From positions 1,567,501 through 1,631,500 of the forward strand of contig OX465114.1 in the NCBI GenBank assembly GCA_949987565.1: a DNA stretch of 64,000 bases, read 5' to 3'. The translations under genes were made by a program, and so were the position numbers. The DNA comes from Luidia sarsii. Its lineage: Eukaryota > Echinodermata > Asteroidea > Paxillosida > Luidiidae. Positions within the stretch are counted from its first letter, which is position 1. Each line of letters opens with the position of its first letter. The notes beneath the pieces were generated by a model that worked only from the letters and a program-made list of their open reading frames with translations, was not told the origin of the DNA and searched no databases. Below are positions 1-12,700 of this stretch, one piece after another.

Positions 1-328
1 ATAACAATAAAATAGAAAAGATCGTGAATTTGCTTCAAATTTTCAAGAATTCAAGAATCTCCTTAGATCTGGCTCCGAGGGGAAAATGAAGCCTTTTAAT
101 GAGTGAAATATGAGGAAAATAAACATAAAATCATGATAGACCACTCTAGTCAAGAATATGTCACTGGACTGGGGCTTGAACTCACTCAGGGCTATGATTC
201 AACCATAGAGCACCATTGCCCGAGCACCACATATACGTTGCAATGTTCATGAATAGTTCAAAATGTCCTTGTCTGTCTGACGTCCGATTGAATTTCAAAT
301 GTCGCCATTTTTTGGGAAAATTTCTCAC

Positions 329-3300
329 CTTTGCATAACTTGACAATGCCCGTCACTGTTATCACCAACAAGGAGACGACCTTTGACACCGAGAAGACCA
401 CGGTCAAGCTACTGGCCCACCGCACACTCACGCAGTTGATAAAGACTATCAACGCTGTTGGACAAGAACGAATAATCATTTGACTATCAGGGTAGGCCAC
501 CATCTAAGGATTGGATAGCTCAGGTGGAAGAGCACTGGTATATTATTATCAATATTAAGTCCAAATTTAAAAATTTGGATGGAAAACTTTGACTGGACCG
601 GGACAAACCCGAGACCTCTGGTTTAGCGTACCAGCGCTCTTCCATCGAGCTGAAGTTGACCTCTTTGGTAATGGCGGATGCGCGTCCATGTCGGCACACG
701 TTCGTAACGCGCGTTGATAGGGGAGTGCGCACTCTACTTCATTTATAGAGCTCTATGACCAACACTCATCTACTGAGCAAATGTTATCCCATGGCAAGTG
801 ATCGGTGTAGTTGCAAGGTATATTCACCTCTACCCTTTGTCAACATTCTTTTCAGAGCTGTCTTGCAAGTGAACAGCCACGATTTGACGCCGAAGTTGAC
901 AATTTGCTGCAAATTCGATTTCACTAGCTGGAGGCGGCACATGATTCAGACAGCGAGTGCGCTATGTATAACAACCACCATTGCTATAACATTGGTTTAA
1001 AACGCTGTTTGCATTGAATGCGCGTTATTCAATTGTCTCGGTCATTGCAACCATGCGTCAGAACTCAGAACAACCCAAGCGCACTTTTAGGCCTTTTTTT
1101 CAAAACCTTAGGCTCGGGCTCCGGCTTCGTCTCCGTTATCCACTCATATGCCGAATGCTGTTCCTTCCTTATCCGGTTTTTCCTCTGGCCGTTCGATAGT
1201 ATGTCGAGAGAAGAAGAACGCGCTACAGACACGACGCTGGTTTTCGAAAAGTTTAAGGACTATTTCGAGCAACGGTTCAATGCCATTGCTGCGCCGAAGC
1301 AAGACTCCAGCTCCATAAAGCAGCTGAAAGTCAAGCTAGAGGCTAAGGAGCTGGCGAGGCCGGGCAACATCGCACAGTTTGAGTTTTGTGGGAATCTAGA
1401 AATTCTGCTGGATAATGCGAAGCTGGCCCTGGTAGAGAAGTCCGATCCCGAGGCAGCAGTTGCAGCACTCCAGGAGGCGAAAGAGTTGATAGCCGACAGA
1501 AAGGCTAAAATTCGCATTGCAGACGGGAGCAAGGCTGGCTGGGCGACGGTGTCGAAGCTTGACAAGTCAAGTTCCGAATACCTGTCAGCGGAACAGCGGA
1601 AGAGCGTCAAAGTCGCCGAGGAGGAAGCGTTGAAGGACCTCGAGAGCAGAAAGCGAAAGCGACGAGATGCTTCAGAAGCTACTACTCGAGACCTTGCTGA
1701 TCAGCGTCTTTTTCGAGGTACGCACTTTTACTTCTTTTTTTTCAGTCTGAATCTCTGTGCATGCAGGCCTAAACATCCCATGTTGTATGATTAAATCCAT
1801 TCTGGATACAATTTCTTGCTCTCTTTGTTTCTTTATTGAGGTCGATGTATAAAACCGAAACTGTTTTTCATGCGTATGAGCGCAGCGAAGTAGCATGAAA
1901 ACGCTATTTCATTTATAGAGCTCTATGACCAACACTTATCTACTGAGCAAATGATCAGATGCCAGCTCAGACTCAGAATATTCCAAAGGAATCCATGCCT
2001 GTACTGAAAGAGGACATGGGTTGATATCCCATGGCAAGTGCGTTGTAGTTGCAAGGTATATTCACCTCTACCCTTTGTCAACGTTCTTTTCAGAGCTGTC
2101 TTGCAAGTGAACAGCCACGATTTGACGCCGAAGTTGACAATTTGCTGCAAATTCGATTTTACTAGCTGGAGGCGGCACCTGATTCAGACAGCGAGTGCGC
2201 TATGTATAACAACCACCATTGCTATAACATTGGTTTAAAACGCTGTTTGCATTGAATGCGCGTTATTCAATTGTCTCGGTCATTGCAACCATGCGTCAGA
2301 ACTCAGAACAACCCAAGCGCACTTTTAGGCCCTTTTTTTTCAAAACCTTAGGCTCAGGCTCCGGCTTCGTCTCTGTTATCCAAAATCTGAAAACACAGAT
2401 TGGAGTACTTTGTTGCAGTTGAAGGTTTGAATTCTTTCTTTTTTTCTCCAAAATGCAGTGTAACATTCAAAAACGAAGTCAAAGGCCTCCTGTTTTCATG
2501 CCTTGTACTTGAAAGAAAGAAGGACAAAGCCGGAGCCTCAGCCTAAGCCGGGTTTTGGGAAAGTGTCGTAGGCAGTTTACGAAAACGAAGGCTTAGGGTC
2601 GGGCTTAAGGCCATCGCACACGAGAGCTATCTGCTGAGCAAAAAGTCTCTCGTGGTCGTTAGCTCAGCACGTAGCTCACCGTGTGCGCTGAACTTTTGGT
2701 GAGATTTCTGCCTCAAGAGGCCGTGAGACCAATATCTATCCTGTTTGATTTTGGCAACCACGTGAATAGGGCGTGCGCTTTCATTGGCCAGTTGCTATGT
2801 TTTTTGGCCCAGCACGTAGCTCAAGTTTTCATCCACGAAAGGCGAAAAAAATCAAACAGGATAGATATTGGTCTCACGGCCTCTTGAGGCAGAAATCTCA
2901 CCAAAAGTTCAGCGCACACGGTGAGCTACGTGCTGAGCTAACGACCACGAGAGACTTTTTGCTCAGCAGATATCTCTCGTGTGCGGCGACCTTAGGCTTC
3001 GGTCATATCTATTTTACTCGTTACAATATCACAGGCATCTAAAAATAAGCGTTTGGCCCCAGTTTCTTGGTGAATACCCTGTACCTATATATCAAGCCAA
3101 CAAACCTTCAAATTCGGAAACAAACCACAACCTGGATTTTCAGCTTTTGCCAGACGGAGACGAAGCCTGAGCCCGAGCCTAAACCTTCATATCGTAAACG
3201 GCCATAGCGCCTTCATCATGCCTCCACATCACAGCCTCGTTTTCATTTCGGGCGCCATCTTGGATTGTCTGATACTCACTGACAGCCAGGAGAGCGAAGA

Positions 3301-4885
3301 GTTGCACAGCTTCCCTGGGAGGTGCGCAGTCGCCGGCGATGACGTAATCGGCCGTGTAGGTGCCCATGGTGATGGCTACCATGGCAGCGCCGCTCGGGTA
3401 AATGACGATGCTGATGAACCAGGCGACAAGGAAGGCAGGCAGTTCCCCATAGGCATGTAGTATGTACTGATAGGAGCTACCTGACCGTGGAATAACCGCT
3501 CCCAATTCTGCATAACACATTGCACCTAGTATAAAGAAACAGTGCATCACAATTACATTTTTGAGGGGAAAAAAATAACACTGTGCGAAAATGCGGATGA
3601 AGCGTCTTCGGATTTCAACCACATGGCCTTAACGTCCAAGAGGGTAATGAATAAATAAGACTTAAGGCTTTGCATGGTGGGTGAAACAATATAGGAGGGT
3701 TTGCGGTGACACCATGTATAAGGTCTCTTAAAGAAGAGGTATGGTTCTGAAAAGAACCTGAGCGGTAACTCTCTTTGACTCTGTCCCTTTGATGTTTCCC
3801 CATTCCACTGCCTATAATTATTATTCGAATCGGCCACAAAACCTCGACCAGCTCGGTGGTTAAAACTTCACTTTGCCTGGTCGCTTAATGGATGCCTTAC
3901 AAGAAAAGGGCAGATTCCAGGTATGGGCGTTCGTTGCAAATTTGCATATCAATGGAGCGTTGCGGGTTGGATTGGGCAGGGTGTTTAAAAGGCAATAGGG
4001 TTGTTCAGGGGCCTCTATTCTAGCTTGCGACCTCAGTCCAGTCAAGACCAAAACAGATCGGGAAAGGTATAAAACCAAATTAAGAAGCATAATAATTATG
4101 TACAGTTACGTATTAACTAGCCACAAGGTTCTCCAGAGTTTTTGCTCATTGAGTTTTATCTCTGGTTTTTAATCTTGTGGGTGTATGGTGAATTACAACA
4201 GTAATTTTTTTTAGATTGTACAAGAACAGAAATGTGTCATTAAACTAAATGTTTTGATTAATAAACTCCGAGCCAGCTCTATCTGACTGGACTAGACGTT
4301 GGTTTAGACGAAAGAGCCTTTGCCTTTGAGAAAGGTCATGCTAGGATCGAAACGTCAGGCCCTCTAAATTTTGAGATTTGCATTTTGGTAATTTTGGTCA
4401 GTAAGCAGTTTGCAACATTTGTGTATATCACTTTATACAATCTATGATACCTAATCCCTACCCTACCTACTGGCCTTCCCTTTGATCTCACCCTACCATA
4501 CTAGTATCCACTCTGTCATTTTTCTATCATCCTATTGCTCTCCTTTCCTATTTCTTTTGCTAGCGACTCCCGTAGACCTGTGCGGTTTAGTGTCGGCAAA
4601 AGCCTGCGAAGAATTCTGACATAAGCTTGTATTTTGTATCTAGGCCTGTGTGTACTCACATATGGTGGATATGAGCGCGCATATGACCCACAGTATGAGG
4701 CTCATCCCGACACTCCCGGTGCCCAGCAGAATTCCCTTGGGGGAGATGAAGATGCCCGAGCCGATAACGGTGCCTATGATCAGAGCCACGCCCTTCACGA
4801 GCCCCACCTCCCTGTTCAATCGGACCACGCCCTTATCTCTCAGGCAGGGCGTGGCCTCCGTGTGTGATGATGCATTACGTCTTCC
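329..4885 (-). CDS. SLC7-family amino-acid transporter, partial (three internal exons)
   Basis: Exons in transcript order are 4885..4660, 3525..3280 and 454..329; the gene continues past the left edge. They join in phase (1, then 1) at GTGAGT donors and CTAG/ACAG acceptors. The joined protein carries the SLC7 signature [14 protein letters not shown] in the first membrane helix, then [13 protein letters not shown], then a hydrophobic segment ending GIVKLCKG. That is the order seen in light subunits of heteromeric amino-acid transporters (LAT, y+LAT, xCT and b0,+AT types), which exchange amino acids across the plasma membrane with an SLC3 partner. The run GTGSVGMSL recalls xCT, but substrate type cannot be assigned. 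The 5' acceptor of the first exon (TTTAG at 4887) is plausible; an upstream start exon was not found. The 2.8-kb intron between the second and third exons holds a gag-like element and a foldback element. Confidence 0.92.
733..2381 (+). mobile_element. Non-autonomous element flanked by ~0.4-kb direct repeats, DIRS/Ngaro-like
   Basis: A block at 733..1141 is repeated almost identically at 1904..2381. Both start near ATTTCATTTATAGAGCTC and end at GGCTCCGGCTTCGTCTC..GTTATCC. The downstream copy has about 75 extra bases after position 1950. The 0.76 kb between them holds one gag-like reading frame and no reverse transcriptase or recombinase. Repeat ends are not TG..CA, which argues against ordinary LTRs. 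Long direct repeats plus a DIRS-type gag fit a deleted Ngaro/PAT-like element. It lies in an intron of the SLC7 gene on the opposite strand. Confidence 0.6.
1201..1794 (+). CDS. gag-like protein of the direct-repeat element
   Basis: The frame has 197 codons from the ATG at 1201; it is open upstream to 1018, but that part lies in the direct repeat. Residues about 60-160 are helical and charged and include [20 protein letters not shown] followed by GWATV, then a basic tail with KRKRR. From memory, this pattern (a run of helix, a basic segment, then a Gly-Trp-x-Thr-Val step and basic tail) occurs in the first ORF of DIRS/Ngaro retroelements of corals, hydra and echinoderms. The zinc knuckle expected further on is missing, so the protein is short. 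GAG|GTACGC near 1720 followed by a T-rich CAG could be an intron. Probably a relic or a trans-mobilised derivative. Confidence 0.55.
   Translation: MSREEERATDTTLVFEKFKDYFEQRFNAIAAPKQDSSSIKQLKVKLEAKELARPGNIAQFEFCGNLEILLDNAKLALVEKSDPEAAVAALQEAKELIADRKAKIRIADGSKAGWATVSKLDKSSSEYLSAEQRKSVKVAEEEALKDLESRKRKRRDASEATTRDLADQRLFRGTHFYFFFFSLNLCACRPKHPMLYD
2611..2990. mobile_element. Foldback/MITE element, copy 1 (long palindrome)
   Basis: The left arm from CGCACACGAGAGCTATCTGC (2615) is matched, inverted, by the right arm ending CTCTCGTGTGCG (2985). Each arm is about 140 bp and the spacer about 95 bp. Short ORFs inside are shadows of the palindrome. A second copy lies at 31316..31717. No coding capacity; presumed to be mobilised by an unlinked transposase. 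Confidence 0.85.
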
Positions 4886-5019
4886 CTAAACAATGCCAGG
4901 GAAAAAAATTATAAACGGTCATTTTTCAAAATGTTTATTTAACATAGTTACAACAGAAAATAACGCAAAAAACTGTAGCAAACTGCTCACTGACTAAAAT
5001 GACCTAGCTGCAATGCATG

Positions 5020-5340
5020 CATCTCAAAAGTTAGAGGGCCTGACGTTTCGATCCTAGCAGAACCTTTCTCAAAGGTAGAGAAAGATCCTGCTAGGATCGA
5101 AACGTCAGGCCCTCCTAATTTCTGATAAACGCTTTTGGGTGATTTTTGTCAGTAAGCAGTTTGCAACATTTGTGCACATTACTGTCGTCAATATCCCTTC
5201 TGTCAATCAATAGAAATCACAGCTGTTGCACACAAGTTGCAAACTGCTTTCTGATTAAAATGACCAAAATGCAAATATCAAAAATTCAGAGGGCCTGATG
5301 TTTTGATCATACCAGGACCTTTCTCAAACAGATTGTAAAA
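5020..5340. repeat. Dispersed 'CCTGCTAGGATCGAAACGTC' repeat family, palindromic copy
   Basis: The core CCTGCTAGGATCGAAACGTC followed by AGGCCCTCCTAA occurs here in both orientations, next to GTCAGTAAGCAGTTTGCAAC. Other copies or fragments are at about 4310-4450, 6575-6630, 9225-9340, 13400-13580, 13660-13810, 18930-19335, 28955-29250, 38740-39180, 57145-57270, 59575-59990 and 61800-61835. Longer copies carry a variable CT-rich middle that resembles the monomer of the PDSS2 minisatellite. Confidence 0.8.
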
Positions 5341-6030
5341 TTTTCACAAATTATATAATATTTTCACTCGGGTTTTTTTCCCCCTACAACACAAAAACCT
5401 GTTACCCAAACCACATTGAATTATAATCTCCTCGACTCAGTAAAAAATAATATTATATCTACGAAACAACCCTGGCACAAATTTCCGGGTTGTTGACAGC
5501 GACAATATTGTCTGGGTCTAGTTTATTGAGTCCGTTTGATGACCTTCCCCTTTAGTTTAGATTTTAATTAAAATCACGGAATTTATAATGGGGTTATGTC
5601 ACTCGCGAGTAACAGGCATTTCAATGCGTTAAAACACAGTAGGCCTACTATAAAAATGTTATGGCAAAAACAAATCTGTATAGAACTAGAATTTCTTGTT
5701 TCATTAAAGACATACACAACCATATCATAACAGCATTACCACGAATAAATGTGACCCGGCACAGCATAATGAGGAATAACCCCACTTTTGAGATTTTGAG
5801 ATTTTCTAATGATGTGAAAGAGTATATCATTAGCTTTCAAATAATATCAAAATATTATATCCTCTAATACTTAAAATTTCCGAAAAGAAAAAGAAAATGG
5901 ATTTGTAATCAAATTGTGAAGATACTTTAACTTCAGGCGTTGTTTACTCAAAAAGTGATTAGGTGGGATATTCCTCATGGTGTTGTGCCGGGTCACAAAT
6001 CAATCCTAGTCTATAGCCACGAATGGGAAC

Positions 6031-6369
6031 TTAAAGCCCCTACACAACATTGGTAAGATCGAAAAACAGTAAGGTTCACAAATTTACATGAAACTTATAG
6101 TTTGAAGATGGTTATAGTAGAAACCTCTCACTGAAATATTTCTGCCTAAAATGTTGTATTTTGGGAGAAATGAGTAAAAGAAATAGTTTACGTCTCACCG
6201 AGATCTAAACTATTATTCGGAACAGTACGGCGTTGAATGCTGCATTTTTGCGAAACAAATGAAGTAGTTGAAGAAATGTTCACAGGTGTGCCATTTCATG
6301 CATATGTTGGATCAGCCAACGTATGAATGCTATTCTTTGACCTCGACCAATGTTGTGCAGGGGCTTTAA
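6031..6369. mobile_element. TTAA-flanked MITE, family 1
   Basis: TTAA at both ends encloses inverted termini AAGCCCCTACACAACATTGG and its complement ending GGGGCTT. A second, inverted-orientation copy is at 30827..31162. Related, more diverged ends (CAATACAACATTGGGAAGATC) lie near 30047-30400 and 61570-61770. TTAA target sites suggest piggyBac-type mobilisation; no ORF is present. Confidence 0.75.
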
Positions 6370-7111
6370 TAGAGGTAGATATTTTTAAGTGTTAACCGTT
6401 GGAGAAAGGTTTTCAACTTACCACCAACTTATCTGTGTCCATTGTGGCCTATTTTTCCTGCATGAGTTGAGATCTTTACTCGGGCTGCGAGTTCCGAGAA
6501 ACAAGGAATTCTAGAAAATAACAAACAAAACGGTTATTTCCCGATAATATAATGCCTTTTTTACAATATCATTCTGCCTTTGAGAGAGGTCCTGCTAGGG
6601 TCGACAGGTCGGGTACTTCTAATTTCTAATATGATGCGGTAGTATGACAGGGTGATTGTGTGTGTTCACAATGAAGCCAAGGTCAAAAAGCGAACAAATT
6701 AAATTTGAAAAACAAAATCTGACGGAGTACACGCATACCAAAGCACGATGCCGACTTCAATTTGCAATTGTTCGGAATACTTTGGTCGCACACCACACAT
6801 AGCTTTTGTAATCCAGCCATATGAGATGACATCCCAATGATTGACCCTGAAGAACCGTTAAATTGAAGGAAATCAAACTCACCTTCCTTTGATTTCTCCC
6901 GGAGTGGTGGAGTGATTTTTCATTCAGACTGTGCCCTTTGTTGTGAGTCCCGACTACAATGGTTGTCAAACATATGGTTCGCTGATTATTCAGCAACTAA
7001 TCAATATAATTTCATCGAATCTTTGTGGAGAGATGAACAGCCGTTGACCTCGTGAAGTGGCGCGTTTATAACTATATTCAGGCGAAGTTACCCCCGCCCC
7101 TAACAAAAACA

Positions 7112-7895
7112 CAACCATCACCACCACCACCACCACCACCACCACCACCACCACCAGCATCACCATCACCATCACCATCACCATCACCATCACCATCACC
7201 ATCACCACCATCACCACCACCATCACCACCATCACCTCCACCACCACCACCACCACCTCCACCACCACCACCACCACCACCATTAACATCACCATCACCA
7301 TTATCATCACCATCGCCATCGCCATCACCACCACCATCACCATCACCACCACCACCATCACACCACCATCACCATCACCATCACCATCACCACCACCACC
7401 ACCATCACCACCACCACCATCACCATCACCATCACCATCACCATCACCATCACCATCACCATCACCATCACCATCACCATCACACCACCATCACCACCAC
7501 CATCACCATCACACCACCATCACCACCACCATCACCATCACACCACCATCACCACCACCATCACCATCACCATCACCATCACCATCACCATCACCATCAC
7601 CATCACCATCACCATCACCATCACCATCACCATCACCATCACCATCACCATCACCATCACCATCACCATCACCATCACCATCACCATCACCATCACACCA
7701 CCATCACCACCACCACCACCATCATATCACCATCACCATCACCATCACCATCACCATCACCATCACCATCACCATCACACCACCATCACCACCACCATCA
7801 CCATCACCATCACCATCACCATCACCATCACCATCACCATCACCATCACCATCACCACCACCACCACCACCACCACCACCATCACACCACCACCA
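7112..7895. repeat. CAC/CAT microsatellite, ~0.78 kb
   Basis: Almost pure CACCAT hexamers and CAC trimers. Frames on either strand stay open and give His-, Pro/Ser- or Val/Met-only peptides of up to about 290 codons; these are artefacts of the triplet repeat, not genes. Confidence 0.97.
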
Positions 7896-8450
7896 TTGCA
7901 AGAAAATCAAGCTCCCAAAAAATCCTCCCTGGAACTTAAAAGACATAATTTATTGTCCTTCAAACAATCTCAGATAGCCCCTTTCTAACTGTCTAACAGA
8001 TAGAAGCCATGTACATGTACATGTATAAAAAAAAGTCACTAATAAAACGTCAGGTCATTGTGTGGACAATAAATGTAATTTCATTTACTAAGAAACAATC
8101 ACAAAGAAAACAAAACATAACAAAATATAACAGAAGACTCAAATGAAAATCGGTAAATAAATTTCACAAGCTATCAAAGTTAATACTGTAATGTCACCTA
8201 CCCACACCAGGGTAAAATATAAAAGATTAAATATATAGAGATAACATAGAAACACAGACTATTTCAGGATGTACTATTTTCATAACAATATTGCAAAACA
8301 TACTATTTCAGATTAAGGAAGTCAAAATACTCCTCAATATTTCCCAAATACAATAAATATTGTAAACTAAACAAAACAAAAGTAATGGAACATAATAAAA
8401 AAATATCTATGAAAATAATTTCAAACTCAACTTCAAAAATGGCAAACAAA

Positions 8451-8746
8451 CCAAGGAAAAACTGACTGGGAACTTTTGAACAAATTGAAAAATTGGCAAA
8501 GAAAACTTTGACTGGACCGGGACTTGAACCTGAGACCTCTGGATTAATGTACCAGTGCTCTTACCATCTGAGCTATCCAGCCCTTAGATGGTGGCCTTCC
8601 CAAATAGTCGACTAGTCTTTGCCGGGGTGGGGGTGCCAGTCAGAAGTAATTCAACCATTAACTGCCATATATCTCCAGGGATCACGCCCCGCTTTCATTC
8701 AGATGCAAACAACCAATTGTTGTAAACCTGGCTACAGCAGTAGGTA
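8451..8746 (-). mobile_element. Full-length tRNA-derived SINE (family A)
   Basis: Read on the minus strand: a ~130-bp leader (CTGCTGTAGCCAGGTTTACA through CAAAGACTAGTCGACTA), then a tRNA-like head with A box TAGCTCAGATGGTAAGAG and B box GGTTCAAGTCCC, then a tail ending AACTGACT..CCTTGG-like A/T-rich sequence. It defines the family used below. The tRNA-like part is internal, not at the 5' end. Confidence 0.85.
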
Positions 8747-9365
8747 CGTTAACCCGATTCAACATCATCCTGGTACAGTCAATGTTTTCTTTGCCAATTG
8801 TTCAAATTCAAAAATGTTCAAATCAAAATTGGAACAAAATTGGAACAAAACAAAAAAATGTTAACAAATGAATACAAAATAACTCTGAATACAAAATAAC
8901 TCTGAATACATGAAATAATGCTGAATTTTTGACTCAATACCTCACAAATCCTTTTCCAAAGTTGCATTGAAAATATGCTTGCAAGTTGAGTGGTCTGATA
9001 CTGTTTTATAAAAAGAGATGGAATTCTAAAAATTGCATAGCCGACTAAATAGCTAAGAAAAACAATCAGCATATTCATTTCAACTGTGACTTTAAACTTT
9101 GCTGATATAATCAATGGGTATTTGAACTGAAATAAGCCTTGAATATTTGTATTTAAAAAAAAAGTTGTTTAAAAGAGAGTACTGTTGTTTGATTAATATT
9201 CACTCAAAATATTTCAGGAGTAATTGCATCTAATTGCTAACTGACTATTATGACGAAAATGCATTTCTCAAAAATTAGGAGGGCCCAACTTTCGATCCTG
9301 CTATGATAGAAATGTCATCAGGCCATCTTAATTTTTTGATTGAAATCTTTCATAGATATGATGCT

Positions 9366-9745
9366 TGCATCATTCAGGAGAATGTAATTCAATGGGGGTT
9401 TGCCCTACTGGACGTACAGTAATAAGCACTGAGTGCTCAGTGCTTTGCCAGATTGCCTGCTGAAAAACAACGCAGGCAGCTCGGGTGGGATTCTAACCCG
9501 CAACTCCTGCTTTCTAGTCCAGATATCTTAGATATAACATGATGTTTGGGTCGAGGGAAATGTAAATCAATGAGCGTTTGCCCCTGCTCGACGTAATACA
9601 CACAATGCTCAGTGCTTTGCTCTATGCCTGATGAAAAAAATTCAGGCACCTTGGGTAGGATTCGAACCCGCGACTCCTGCTTTCTTGTGCAGACAACTAC
9701 TTGACCACTGAGCTGTTCAAGGTTGTGTGGGAGTACAAATCTTTC
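9366..9745. mobile_element. tRNA-derived SINE family B, two degenerate copies
   Basis: Two copies in the same orientation contain GGATTCGAACCCGCGACTCC (complement of a B box and T arm) and the flanking phrase CAGTGCTTTGCCNGATTGCCTG. Other copies are at about 27560-27860, 41480-41800 and 59330-59400. Unlike family A, no A-box array is seen. Confidence 0.7.
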
Positions 9746-9775
9746 AGTTGAAATCATTTACAAACAATCCATGGG

Positions 9776-12700
9776 TTACAATTTGCAGTAGATTTTCATC
9801 TTGCTGTATTCATTAGGGGCATCCTTACCATTGTCTACATTCTTCTCCTTAGAGGGGCAAGGTGTCAGCGTCTTCAACACGTCTCGGAATCGGACGCAGA
9901 TCTCATCCAGGTACCTGTACGGCACGTGCTTGTGCACCGGTAGGTAGATCACATGATCTATGAGGTACTGGGCCTCCCAGGCTTGCAGGGGCATGGCCGA
10001 ATGGGCGTGGCTCGGGCGTGGTCGCAGGCAGGTCAACTGGGTGGCACCACGATAGGCATCGATGCCGCGGCTGTTCAATGCCTGTAGCACTCTCCCTGGA
10101 TCACTCTGCAACAGAGGAGAGGGAACGTTACAGCAATAAGTGTGGAAGGTTTGCACGGTAGAAGCATGGAGTGGAAAGCTTGTGGTGACACCGTGTTAGT
10201 AATCTCTCTTGGACTATGGCTCTAAGAGCCGGTAACTCCGTTAAGACTCACTGACTCTTCTCACTGCCATACTCCTTGAAAAGAGATGACTCACACGTGA
10301 GATATCAGTAATGGCATGCTGGGAAGTGGATTTCAAGTGACATTAATTTCTTTGTCTTCATCGTCATCATATTCATCAATGTCATCATCGTCATCGTCAT
10401 CATATTCATCATCATCATCATCGTCATCATCGTCATCATCGTCATCATCGTCATCATCGTCATCATCGTCATCATTGTCATCATCATCATCATTGTCATC
10501 ATCATCGTCGTCATCGTCATCATCGTCGTCATCATCATCGTCATCAGTCATCATCATCGTCGTCATCATTGTCATCATCATCGTCATCATCGTCGTCATC
10601 GTCATCATCGTCATCATCTTCATCATTGTCATCATCGTCGTCATCATTATCATTTTCATCGTCGTCATCATCTTCATCATCGTCATCGTCATCATCATCG
10701 TCATCATTATCATCGTCATCATCGTCATCATCGTCATCCTAGTCATCATCCCAACCATCATCACAATCACCATCACCATCACCACCAACATCACCAACAT
10801 CACCACCATCATCACCATCACCACCACCACCACCATCATCATCTTCATAGCCACCATTATCACCATCATCACCACCACCATCACCATCATCACCATCATC
10901 ACCACCACCACCACTACCATCTTCATAGCCACCACCATCACCATCATCGCCATCGTCATCATAGCCACCACCGCCACCATCACCATCATCTTCATAGCCA
11001 TCATCATCACTGGTCACCACCACCATCATCACCATCGTCATCACCACGACCATTGCCATCATCCCCTGTTTGACTGGGAAGTTCTTGGTAACAGTATGAA
11101 ATCTTTCATTTTGAGACTCACAACAATAACAGGGAAGAGCCAGTAATTCCTTGTGTCGACACTTGATCCGAAGACACCAATGTTCTGAGGAAGACGTTGT
11201 CTGACATAATCACATTTCTTCATTCCTTCTTGAAAAACGTCCTCATCAAAACTCTGAAACCTGTCAACAGAACAGAAAAAGAATACCCTTTTTCAAATTT
11301 CAGTTTCAAATTGAAAAATGGATACTTTTCTTTGCCATTGTTCAATCTGTACAAAAAAGTTCCAAGTAAATTTGTCCCTTACTTGTTTGACTTAGATTGA
11401 AAAAGCAGAAAACTGCTGTAGCCAGGTTTGCAACAATTGGTTGTTTGCATCTGAATGAAAGCAGGGGTGTGATATCCCTGGAGATATACAGCAGTTAATG
11501 GTTGAATTGCTTGTGACTGGCGTCCCCACCACGGTAAAGACTAGTTGACTATTTGGGAAAGACCGCCATCTAATGGCTGGATAGCTCAGATGGTAAGAGC
11601 GCTGGTGCGCAAAACCAGAGGTCTCGGGTTCAAGTCCTGGTCCTGTGACAATTTGTGCCTACATGGATTGATTAAATCTTGTTCCATTGGTTTAGAGATG
11701 AAGAAACTTAAAAAAACAAAATGGCTAAGAAAACTTTGACTGGAGTTCAGTCAAATTTTTCTTAGCCATTTTTTTTCTTCTCATTTTTAATTTTTTTTTT
11801 TTTTAGTTTCTTCATCTCTAAACCAATGGAACAAGATTCAATCAATCCATGTATGCACAAATTGTGTCTTTCTTTTCGAAAAGATTTTTCAGCTGTTAGA
11901 AATTGCCACAATCTAACAGTCAAATCACAGTAAGAGTGTAAGACAGGGGGGAAAACTCGGGAATCTTGCAGTATGCTTAACTTACCTCCTCGACATCATC
12001 CTCAGCAAAGCAGTCGACGGCTGCCGGCGAATCGTGGAAATCAAATCGGACGAGAAGCCACGGAGCAAATTGATGACAGCCTCCTTGTGATCGAAGCCGA
12101 GGCTGCGGAAGACGGGAAGACAAACTCTCATGGCATTGGGGGTGTTCAGCGCCACCATCCCCAGGGCACAACTCAGGACTTTCTTGGCGTAAGCCATCCT
12201 GCCCTGGATGGGGTACAACTTCTGTAGCTCCTGCATCTGATGGGATAAGATCAGATCCTTCATTCGAACGACGGCTCCTCCGAAGGCCGTGCTTGGCTTG
12301 ATGGCTCCGAAACTGAAGAAGGACAGGTCGGCATCAGGGTGCCCAAGCTTCTTAAAGCCACAGAAGGCCTCCGCACAGTCTTCTAAGACGGCCAGGTTGT
12401 GCCGGCGACACAGGCGGACCGCGTCGTCTATGTTAGACCAGCGGCCGTAGATGTGGGCTAGGAGTACGGCCACCGTGTTCTCGGTGATCAGCGACTCCAA
12501 GGCCTGGATCCTTGGAGCGAGGGTCTTGATGCGGATATCCAGAGGGACGACCTTCAGGCCGTGGTGCTGAGCAACGTGCATCATCTGCGGGATGTTGATG
12601 GCCGTCATGATGATCTCCGAGCCGGGCGGGTAGTTCTTCAGCCTCAGGAAAAGGTCAAACGCTGAGCGGACAGAGAGACATGGAAGGAACTCATTCGGGG

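Noticed and set aside
1260..1610. 116-codon minus-strand ORF
   Set aside because: Antisense shadow of the gag-like frame; Ala/Ser-rich with no motif of its own.
2681..3042. Overlapping 60-90 codon ORFs
   Set aside because: They mirror the arms of the foldback element and recur, inverted, in its second copy at 31.3 kb.
7052..7939. 295-codon His/Pro/Ser frame and its antisense frames
   Set aside because: Entirely composed of CAC/CAT microsatellite; open in several frames on both strands and without splice or start context.
10316..11146. 276-codon Ser/Ile/Thr-rich frame and antisense Met/Asp frames
   Set aside because: Triplet microsatellite inside an intron of the DegT-family gene.
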